From positions 1 through 48,861 of the forward strand of contig JAKEHY010000018.1 in the NCBI GenBank assembly GCA_022614805.1: 48,861 bases of DNA, written 5' to 3'. This document shows positions 9,112 to 16,120 of this stretch, piece by piece. Source of the DNA: Candidatus Zixiibacteriota bacterium (GTDB lineage: Bacteria > Zixibacteria > MSB-5A5 > DSPP01). Both the position numbers and the translations under genes were made by a program. The notes under the pieces were generated by a model. The model had not been told where the DNA came from. It searched no databases and worked only from the letters and a program-made list of their open reading frames with translations. The stretch's first letter is position 1. Each line of letters begins with the position of its first letter.

Positions 9112-10186
9112 GCGGGGGCTGAAGAGTTTGGGGCTGGGGACCTTCCGCCTGTTTTTCGGGGGCGAAAAGCTGTCCGCTCTCCCAGAGAGGCTGAAAAACC
9201 CCCAGCGAATATTGGTCGTCCGTGCGGATGCGCGGCTGGGAAATCTGGTATTCTCCCTCCCCTTCGTTTCGGCCCTGAAGAAAAAGTTTCCGCAGGCGGA
9301 AGTGAGCTTTTTGGTTTCCGCCCAATTCGCGGAACTGTTGAAAAACGAGAATGGGTTTGAGGTTTTGGCTTTTAATAAGAGGAGAGCCAAAAATCCGCTC
9401 TACCTTCCGGATTTGACGAGCCGCTTGCAAGCCGGCCGGTTTGACTGGTGCTTTGACCTCTCCAGTCCAGAGTCGCCGTCCTTCACCAACAGTTTTCTTT
9501 GCTGGCTATCCCGTGCACCGGTGCGAATCGCCTACCGGAGCAAATATGCGGAAGCGTTCGATACTCTCTTTTTCGAACCGGAAAAGGATTCGGCGTTGTG
9601 GGAGCAATTCTTGAAGCTTTTGGAAAAGGTTTCGCCGGGGAAAACGGAGTTTGACGCTCTATTCACCCTGACGGCGGAGGAGAAAAGAAAAGCTTCCGAC
9701 TTCCACGGACAGGGCAAAGCGTCCAGGGTGGGTATTTTTTTGGGAGGGCGGGGGGAAAAGAAATGGGAAGTTGAGAAGTGGCTGCAGGTTGCGGAAAAGC
9801 TGGCGGGACGGGGTCTTTCGGTCTTTTTGTTTTACGGCCCGGAGGAGAAAGAGGGTGGGTCGAGGGTCGCAGGTCGCAGTGAAATAAAAGTTGTTGAACC
9901 GCGCCCTTTGAGGGAGTTTGCCGCACTGCTTTCGGGACTGGATTTGCTTGCCGCCGCCGATTGCGGCCCTTTGCATCTTGCATCCGCCTTGAACGTGCCG
10001 GTGCTGGGGGTTTATTTTTCCTCCGACCCGGTTCGGTTCGCGCCGATGGGGGAAAGAAAAATTCTCATTTGTGAGGATAAAACCGCATTGACTCCCGAGC
10101 GGGTCGTGGAAACGGCAATGAAAATGTTGGAAACGGTGAAAGATAAACCGGCCAAACGACCTGCCGTTCAGGCGGCGGGAAGATGA
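9098..10186 (+). CDS. Glycosyltransferase family 9 (heptosyltransferase-like)
   Basis: A 362-residue protein resembling ADP-heptose:LPS heptosyltransferases. Seen: the N-terminal RILVVRADARLGNLVFSLPF (family pattern RxDxxGDxxxxxP), the central VGIFLGGRGEKKWEVEKW (GxxxxxKxW) and, in the C-terminal domain, LLAAADCGPLHLASALNVPVLGVYFSSDP with the GPLHLA nucleotide-sugar signature. It probably adds a sugar to the lipopolysaccharide core on the cytoplasmic face of the inner membrane. Its end overlaps the MsbA-like gene by 4 bp. The sugar donor cannot be assigned. Confidence 0.85.
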   Translation: MKSLERGLKSLGLGTFRLFFGGEKLSALPERLKNPQRILVVRADARLGNLVFSLPFVSALKKKFPQAEVSFLVSAQFAELLKNENGFEVLAFNKRRAKNPLYLPDLTSRLQAGRFDWCFDLSSPESPSFTNSFLCWLSRAPVRIAYRSKYAEAFDTLFFEPEKDSALWEQFLKLLEKVSPGKTEFDALFTLTAEEKRKASDFHGQGKASRVGIFLGGRGEKKWEVEKWLQVAEKLAGRGLSVFLFYGPEEKEGGSRVAGRSEIKVVEPRPLREFAALLSGLDLLAAADCGPLHLASALNVPVLGVYFSSDPVRFAPMGERKILICEDKTALTPERVVETAMKMLETVKDKPAKRPAVQAAGR

Positions 10187-12036
10187 AACTGTATCTGCGG
10201 CTTTGGCCCCATCTGCGGCCGTTTTGGAAGCAGCTGTTTTTCTCGATGCTTTTTACGACTCTTTTCGCCATTTTTTCCGCCGGACTGGTCTGGCTTTTGG
10301 GGCCTCTGGTGAAAACCTTGTTCGTCTCCCATTCGCCTGCCATACCTTCGCCCGAGTCCGCCGCGGCCGCAATGGGGCCGGTGAAAAACTGGAACGACCA
10401 GTTGAAGTCCGCCCTGGAGAACCGGCTTTTGGCGGGAAGCCAAACGCGGGCTTTGGGCATCATCTGTTTGTTGGTGGTCGTTTTCGCCTTCTTCAAAAAC
10501 CTGTTTTATTATTTGCAGGGGCATTTTCTGGCCTACGTGCAGCAGGGGCTGGTCTTCCGGTTGCGCAATCTGCTTTTCGCCCATTATCAGGCCCTTTCCC
10601 TTTCCTTCTTCTTCCGCTCCAAAACCGGTCATCTGATATCGCGGGTCACCAACGACGTGGCGCTTCTTTCGGAAACTTTGGACGTCTGTTTTTCCCGGCT
10701 GGTGAAGGAGCCGCTTCTGGTGGTTTTCTTTCTCGTAATTCTATTCACCATTTCGGCCAAGCTTTCGCTTTTGGGACTCATTCTGGTGCCGCTTACGGTG
10801 CTTTCGGCCAAAAAGCTGGGGCGGTATCTCAAGCGCTACGCCCTTCGCACCCAGGAACGGATGGCGGAGATGAGTTCGGCTTTGCAGGAGACCGTGGGGG
10901 GGGCGCGGGTGGTGAAGGCGTTCGGCACGGAGCGCTTCGAGACCGGCCGCTTCGCCACACTGTCCGAACGTTACTTCCGGGCGATGCTCAAGCTCTCGCG
11001 GGTGCGTTTGCTGTCCCATCCGGCCGGGGAAATGCTGGGAATCGGCGTCATCATTCTGGTTTTGTGGGTCGGCGGCGGCGACGTTTTGGCCGGCCGGGGG
11101 CTCGCGCCGGAGGATTTCGCCCTCTACTTGTTTTCCCTTTTTTCCCTGATTGCGCCGGTCAAAAGCCTGGGAATCGTGCAGGGAAAATTGAAGGAGGGGG
11201 AAGCCGCGCTCTCCCGGATTTTTGAAATTTTGGACACTGCTCCGGTGGTGAAGGAAGAGCCGCATCCGGTTTCCAAAAAAACGGTCGAGCGGGAAGTGGA
11301 GTTTGAAGGAGTGCGGTTCGCCTACGTTCCGGAAAAAGAGGTGCTGCACGGGATTTCGGTAAAAATTCCGGCCCAAAAACTGGTCGCCCTGGTGGGCCCC
11401 TCCGGCGCCGGCAAATCGACGTTGCTTGATTTGCTGGCCCGTTTCCACGACCCGGCCGAAGGACGGATAATGCTGGACGGGGTGGATTTGAAAAAAATCC
11501 GGCTGTCCGATTTGCGGGGGCTTTTCGGCATCGTCCCGCAGGAAGTGATTTTGTTCAACGAAACCGTGCGCTACAACATCGCCTACGGGCTGGAAAACGT
11601 CCCCTTGGCGGCCGTGGCGGAGGCGGCCCGGCTGGCCAATGCGGCCGATTTTATCGAGAGGATGCCCGACGGGTATGATACCGTCGTCGGCGACCGGGGT
11701 TTGCGGCTTTCCGGCGGAGAGCGGCAGCGCCTCGCTTTGGCGCGGGTGATTTTGCGCAACCCCCCGGTTTTGATTTTAGACGAGGCGACCAGTTCCCTCG
11801 ATTCGGAATCGGAGCGGCTGGTGCAGGAGGCCCTGGCGCAGATTCTTCCCGGACGAACGACTTTTGTGATTGCCCACCGGCTTTCCACCGTGCAGCAGGC
11901 GGATTTGATTTTGGTGATGGAGAAGGGGCGGGTGGCGGAGGTGGGGAGGCACGAGGAGCTTTTGGCTCTGGGGGGGCTTTACAGCCGGCTGTACGAGGCC
12001 CAGTACTTCGGCCTCCTGAAAGAAGCGGGGGTATGA
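10183..12036 (+). CDS. MsbA-like ABC exporter (lipid A/core flippase)
   Basis: A 617-residue half-transporter: six-helix membrane domain (about 1-330), then the nucleotide-binding domain. Walker A GPSGAGKST is at about 404-412, the Q-loop region PQEVILF follows, then signature LSGGERQR at about 508, Walker B LILDEATSSLD at about 529 and the switch His in IAHRLSTV. In Gram-negatives MsbA moves lipid A-core across the inner membrane. The location between LPS-type glycosyltransferases, with 4-bp overlaps on both sides, supports that job here. Another possibility is a lipid-linked saccharide exporter. Confidence 0.88.
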   Translation: MKLYLRLWPHLRPFWKQLFFSMLFTTLFAIFSAGLVWLLGPLVKTLFVSHSPAIPSPESAAAAMGPVKNWNDQLKSALENRLLAGSQTRALGIICLLVVVFAFFKNLFYYLQGHFLAYVQQGLVFRLRNLLFAHYQALSLSFFFRSKTGHLISRVTNDVALLSETLDVCFSRLVKEPLLVVFFLVILFTISAKLSLLGLILVPLTVLSAKKLGRYLKRYALRTQERMAEMSSALQETVGGARVVKAFGTERFETGRFATLSERYFRAMLKLSRVRLLSHPAGEMLGIGVIILVLWVGGGDVLAGRGLAPEDFALYLFSLFSLIAPVKSLGIVQGKLKEGEAALSRIFEILDTAPVVKEEPHPVSKKTVEREVEFEGVRFAYVPEKEVLHGISVKIPAQKLVALVGPSGAGKSTLLDLLARFHDPAEGRIMLDGVDLKKIRLSDLRGLFGIVPQEVILFNETVRYNIAYGLENVPLAAVAEAARLANAADFIERMPDGYDTVVGDRGLRLSGGERQRLALARVILRNPPVLILDEATSSLDSESERLVQEALAQILPGRTTFVIAHRLSTVQQADLILVMEKGRVAEVGRHEELLALGGLYSRLYEAQYFGLLKEAGV

Positions 12037-13184
12037 ACGGAACGGCCACCCTCACCCGGCCAGAAAACCGCTCCGCCGGGGAATTTGGGCTTCCCCGTTT
12101 CCATCTCATCAACACCATCAAGTTCTGGGGAGGGGGGGAACGGTTCATCTTCGATTTGGCCACCGGCTTGGCGGCCAAAGGCTTTGACGTAACGATATAC
12201 GGGCGGCCGGGGAAAGCGCTGCTCTCCCGGACGGCCGCCGCCGGACTTGCGAGCGTTCCGCTTTCTGCCAACTTCGATTACGACCCCCGGCCTCTTTTAA
12301 AATTTCGTGCCTCTACCGAGCGTGATGTTTTTGTGGCGATGGCGCCGCGGGATTTGAAGCTTTTGCGGCTTATGACTCTCTTTGGGACGCCGGCAAAATT
12401 GTTCTGGTACCTCGGCGTTTGCTATCCGGTCAACAACCGGGAATACCTCTGGCTTTTGAAAAACGAAAACATCCGATTGATGGCCGTGTCGGAGTTTCTC
12501 AAATCGGAGATTCTATCCCGGGTGCCGCAGGTGGCGAATCGAATTTCAGTCCTGCCGGCGGGAGTTGACGCGCCGGCCGTCGATGCGAGGGCGGCCCGGC
12601 AGAAACTGGCGGAAAAGTATGGCGTTTCTCCCCGGCGCCTTTTTTTGGGGATTTTCTCACGCTTGGTCGGCTGGAAGGGGCACTCGCTCCTTTTTCGCGC
12701 CCTTTCGCAGGTCAAAAAAGCAGGGGTCGACTTTCATCTCTGGGTGGTGGGGGACGGAGAAAATAGAGAAAGTTTGGAAGAAGAAGCGCAGGGTTTGGGA
12801 CTGGCCGGTGAAGTTACTTTCACCGGCCATCAAACGGACGTGGTTTCTTGGATGGCTGGCGTGGACATCGTTTGTTTGCCTTCGGAAAACGAACCGTTCG
12901 GCTACGTAGTCATAGAAGGGATGGCCTTGGGGAAAGCCGTTTTAGCCTCCGCATCCGGCGGGCCTTTGGAGATACTCAAGGACGGCAGGGACGGGATGCT
13001 GATTCCCCCCGACAATCCCGCGGAGTGGGCGATCGCCATCCTTGAACTGGCCGGAAACGAAAAAAAACGGGCGGAGCTGGGGCAATCGGCGCGGCGGTCG
13101 GTGATGGAGCGGTTTTCGCGTGAGGGAATGGTTGCAAGATTTCTGGAAATCGTGAATGCGCATCCTGCAGTCGGTCGCGCTTGA
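12033..13184 (+). CDS. Glycosyltransferase family 4
   Basis: A 383-residue GT-B fold enzyme. The acceptor-side motif INTIKFWGGGERFIFDLA is near the N-terminus. The donor domain starts at FLGIFSRLVGWKGHSLL, then LWVVGDGENRESLE, VTFTGHQTDVVSWMAG and the family's E-x7-E pattern in ENEPFGYVVIEGMALGKAV. It likely transfers a hexose to a growing surface glycan. It overlaps the previous gene by 4 bp and the next by 29 bp, so it sits inside the LPS operon. Confidence 0.87.
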   Translation: MNGTATLTRPENRSAGEFGLPRFHLINTIKFWGGGERFIFDLATGLAAKGFDVTIYGRPGKALLSRTAAAGLASVPLSANFDYDPRPLLKFRASTERDVFVAMAPRDLKLLRLMTLFGTPAKLFWYLGVCYPVNNREYLWLLKNENIRLMAVSEFLKSEILSRVPQVANRISVLPAGVDAPAVDARAARQKLAEKYGVSPRRLFLGIFSRLVGWKGHSLLFRALSQVKKAGVDFHLWVVGDGENRESLEEEAQGLGLAGEVTFTGHQTDVVSWMAGVDIVCLPSENEPFGYVVIEGMALGKAVLASASGGPLEILKDGRDGMLIPPDNPAEWAIAILELAGNEKKRAELGQSARRSVMERFSREGMVARFLEIVNAHPAVGRA

Positions 13185-14253
13185 AGGGAGGAGCGCCGGA
13201 AGCGAGTATGCGCTGGCGTACAGCCGGGAGCTCAAGAAACGGGGACACTCCGTTTACTTTTTAACCGTGCCGCAAAGCCAGACTTATCACAGGACAAAGG
13301 ATTTGGGATTGGAAGCGGTGGAGGGAATTGACCTGTCGGAAAAGAAGCTCACATTTTTGCGAAATCTATCCAAATTGAAACAGTTGATTGCCAAAGTTAA
13401 ACCCGAAGTGGTTCTGGCCCACTGGGGGCCGGACCATACAGCGTGGGGATGGGCTTTGCGCAAGACGAAAATTCCACTCGTGCGGGTGCGCTCCCATTCC
13501 CCCCTCTCTCCCAATCGGCATTTTGCGGCCCGCTGGCTGGTCGGACGGACGGCGCTTTTCATCGTGGGGAATGGTTTTCAACGCAAGCAGTACGTGGACG
13601 AGTTGGGCGTTCCGGGGGAACGCGTGGTTCAAATTCCGTTCGGAATAAAAACTTCGGAGTATCCGTTTTCAACGCCGGCATCATCGCCGCCGGTCGGACG
13701 GGCCGTTCGGATTTTGCAGCTGGGGCGGTTTTCGCCGGTGAAGGGGCACCAATTTCTGATTCAATCCATCGGGAAGTTGAAAGGGGAAATACGGACGCCG
13801 TTCCGGCTGACCGTTGCCGGATTCGAGGCGGAGCTTACGGCCGCCGATTTGCAGAAATGGCGGGAGGACGCGGGTCTTTGGGATCAGATTGAGATTCTTC
13901 CCAACGTGCCGGACTCGCGGGGTTTGATTTCGAGCTGCGACTTCGGCGTGGTGGCCTCCACCGGTTCGGAAGCCACCGCGCGGGTGGCGCTTGAACTTAT
14001 GGCGGCGGGAAAACCGGTAATGGCTTCCCGGGTCGGAATTTTGCCGGAACTGGTGGGTGAAGGGACCGGCTGGCTTTTTGAGCCGGGGAGTTTCGAGAGT
14101 TTTGCGGCGACGTTCAAGCAGGCGCTGGCTTCCTCAAGCCGCTACGCGGGGATGGGGAAAGCGGCAAGGGCCAAGGTCGAAACCGACTTTGACTTGGATA
14201 AACTGGCGGGCCGGATGGAGTCCGTCCTCCAAAAGTTGGTTTCCAATGCCTAA
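13156..14253 (+). CDS. Glycosyltransferase family 4
   Basis: A 365-residue GT-B enzyme, paralogous in design to its upstream neighbour. It begins MRILQSVALEGRSAGSEYAL. The donor-binding half has ILQLGRFSPVKGHQFLIQSI, IEILPNVPDSRGLISSCDFG and the modified E-x7-E region SEATARVALELMAAGKPVMAS. It starts 29 bp before the upstream stop and ends 8 bp into the next gene, which points to coupled translation. Donor and acceptor are unknown. Confidence 0.86.
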   Translation: MRILQSVALEGRSAGSEYALAYSRELKKRGHSVYFLTVPQSQTYHRTKDLGLEAVEGIDLSEKKLTFLRNLSKLKQLIAKVKPEVVLAHWGPDHTAWGWALRKTKIPLVRVRSHSPLSPNRHFAARWLVGRTALFIVGNGFQRKQYVDELGVPGERVVQIPFGIKTSEYPFSTPASSPPVGRAVRILQLGRFSPVKGHQFLIQSIGKLKGEIRTPFRLTVAGFEAELTAADLQKWREDAGLWDQIEILPNVPDSRGLISSCDFGVVASTGSEATARVALELMAAGKPVMASRVGILPELVGEGTGWLFEPGSFESFAATFKQALASSSRYAGMGKAARAKVETDFDLDKLAGRMESVLQKLVSNA

Positions 14254-15004
14254 AATTTCGGCCGTAATTCTGACCAAAAACGAGGAGCGGAACCTGCCCC
14301 GCTGTCTGGAGGCCATTCGCTGGGTGGATGAGATTCTAATTCTGGATTCGGGAAGTTCCGACGGGACTTTGGGAATTGCCAAGAAATTCGGGGCGAAGGT
14401 TCATCAACTGCCGTGGGAAGGGTTCGGAAAGCAGAAGCAGAAGGGGGTCGATTTGGCTTCCGGCGAATGGGTGCTCTCGATTGACGCGGACGAAGTGGTC
14501 ACGCCGGAATTGAAAGCGGAGATTGCGTCGAGGCTGGCAGTCGATAACGGTACCGCCGGGTACTTTCTCAAACGGAAGGCGTATTTTTTGGACCGCTTCG
14601 TCCGGCACGGTGGATGGTATCCGGACTGGGTTTTGCGGCTGTTCAAAAAGGGGAAGGGACGCTTCACACCGGCGCCGGTGCACGAGTCGGTGGTTCTGGA
14701 CGGGCCGGCAGGTCGGCTGGAGGCGGATTTGCTGCACTACACCGACCCGGATTTTTCGCATTATTTGGCCAAGCTGAACCGCTACACCGACCTTTCCGCC
14801 CGGGAGCTTTTTGAAAAAGGGGAACTGGGGTCGCTTTTCAAGATTCTGGCCAACCCGGCCGCCAAGTTTTTTTCCCAGTATCTTTTGAAAGCCGGTTTTC
14901 TGGACGGGCGGGCCGGTTTCATTCTGGCGGGGGCCTCGGCTTTTCACGTGTTTTCCAAATACGTGAAGCTGTGGGAATTGTCGCGGGATAAGGGCAATTC
15001 GTGA
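14246..15004 (+). CDS. Glycosyltransferase family 2 (WaaE/KdtX-like)
   Basis: A 252-residue GT-A enzyme starting MPKISAVILTKNEERNLPRC. It has ILDSGSSDGT, the metal-binding DXD-like ADEVV, HGGWYPDWVLRLFKKGKGRF and HESVV, all typical of the LPS-core beta-glycosyltransferases of the WaaE type. The C-terminus has the hydrophobic GFLDGRAGFILAGASAFHVFSKY. The ATG at 14246 overlaps the GT4 stop by 8 bp. A longer in-frame extension upstream to 14057 is only a shadow of the GT4 gene. Confidence 0.88.
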   Translation: MPKISAVILTKNEERNLPRCLEAIRWVDEILILDSGSSDGTLGIAKKFGAKVHQLPWEGFGKQKQKGVDLASGEWVLSIDADEVVTPELKAEIASRLAVDNGTAGYFLKRKAYFLDRFVRHGGWYPDWVLRLFKKGKGRFTPAPVHESVVLDGPAGRLEADLLHYTDPDFSHYLAKLNRYTDLSARELFEKGELGSLFKILANPAAKFFSQYLLKAGFLDGRAGFILAGASAFHVFSKYVKLWELSRDKGNS

Positions 15005-15029
15005 ATTGCCCCTGCAAAGACGTCTTACC

Positions 15030-15110
15030 CCTAACCCCTCTCCATATGATGGAGAGGGGGATGAGCGCACCTATAGGTGCGCACGGGTGAGCCTAAAGGT
15101 TCACCCCTAC
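15030..15110. repeat. Palindromic intergenic repeats inside the LPS operon
   Basis: Three hairpins lie in a row between the GT2 and GT9 genes. The first is CCCCTCTCCA-TATGA-TGGAGAGGGG (15035-15059), preceded by CCTAAC. The second is GCACCTATAGGTGC (about 15067-15080). The third is GGTGAGCC-TAAA-GGTTCACC followed by CCTAC (15086-15110). They match repeat families seen elsewhere in the window. They break the operon by 111 bp and could act as an RNA processing or attenuation site. Confidence 0.55.
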
Positions 15111-15115
15111 AAAAA

Positions 15116-16120
15116 ATGGAAATAAAAAAAATTCTGACAGTGCGGGACGACCGGATGGGGGATTTCATTCTGACCCTCCCGGCTATTTTTGCCCTGCAGG
15201 AAGCGTTTCCAAAGGCACGGTTGACCGTTGCCGTCTCGCCTTCGGTGTATCCTTTGGCAGTGCGGCTTTTGCCGGGGAAGAATGTTTTCAGTCATACCGG
15301 TTCTTTTTCCCAGTTTTATTCTTTCCTGAAAAGCGGGCAGTTTGACCTAATTGTGTTTTTCCGGCCGCGATTGGGGACGTCCCTGGCAGCATTTTTGGCG
15401 GGCGTGCCCAAGCGCTTGGGGACGGGGTATCGGGGCTACAGTTTTTTCTACAACCTCAAGTATAACGAGCATCGTCACACGGCGGAAAAAAAGGAAGCGG
15501 AGTATTCGCTTTCGCTCTTGAAGCCGCTTGGCATCGATACGAGTTTGCGTTTTGAAACGATAGGCATCGACATGAATGAAGCGGAGGAAGTGGCAAAAAA
15601 GTTGGGTCTGGATTTATCGAAAAACTGGGTCGCCGTTCATCCGGGTTCGGGGGGGTCGTCCCCCAATTGGCCGAAGAAAAATTATATCGAACTGGCTCAA
15701 AAGCTTTCGGATGCCGGATTTTCCATTTTGTGGACGGGGACGGCCTCCGAATTAAGCGGCATCAACGGGCCTGGAGTAACGCTCGCCGGGGAAACGGAAA
15801 TCTGGGATTTGGCCTGCGTTTATTCCCGATGTAGACTCGTTGTCGCTCCTTCCACCGGGCCTTTGCATCTGGCCTCGCTCGTTGGAACTCCGGTGGTCGG
15901 GATATACAGTCCCGTGCGGGTCAATTCGCCCCGCCGCTGGGGGCCTTTGGGGCCGAAGGCAATAACGCTGGTTCCTCCCGTTCCTGAGTGCGACTGCGCC
16001 GCTGGGGAATGCCATCGGGGAAATTGTATGGAGCTTCTGGCCGTTGAGACGGTTTTTCAAACGGCACTTAATCTTGCAGTAAAGCCCGCCGTATCTTTAT
16101 CTTCCGGGAAACAGGTATGA
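15116..16120 (+). CDS. Glycosyltransferase family 9 (heptosyltransferase-like)
   Basis: A 334-residue protein starting MEIKKILTVRDDRMGDFILTLPA, the RxDxxGD motif of ADP-heptose transferases. It has WVAVHPGSGGSSPNWPKKNY in the middle, then STGPLHLASLVGTPVVGIYSPV, the nucleotide-sugar site. The C-terminus has several cysteines (CDCAAGECHRGNC), an odd local cluster. I chose the ATG at 15116; the GTG at 15077 would translate through repeat DNA. There is no clear Shine-Dalgarno at the ATG. The stop overlaps the kinase ATG by 4 bp. Confidence 0.85.
   Translation: MEIKKILTVRDDRMGDFILTLPAIFALQEAFPKARLTVAVSPSVYPLAVRLLPGKNVFSHTGSFSQFYSFLKSGQFDLIVFFRPRLGTSLAAFLAGVPKRLGTGYRGYSFFYNLKYNEHRHTAEKKEAEYSLSLLKPLGIDTSLRFETIGIDMNEAEEVAKKLGLDLSKNWVAVHPGSGGSSPNWPKKNYIELAQKLSDAGFSILWTGTASELSGINGPGVTLAGETEIWDLACVYSRCRLVVAPSTGPLHLASLVGTPVVGIYSPVRVNSPRRWGPLGPKAITLVPPVPECDCAAGECHRGNCMELLAVETVFQTALNLAVKPAVSLSSGKQV

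Noticed and set aside
14057-14245. A 63-codon N-terminal extension of the GT2 gene
   Set aside because: It lies inside the GT4 gene in another frame, and the GT-A fold starts at MPKISAVILTKNEE.
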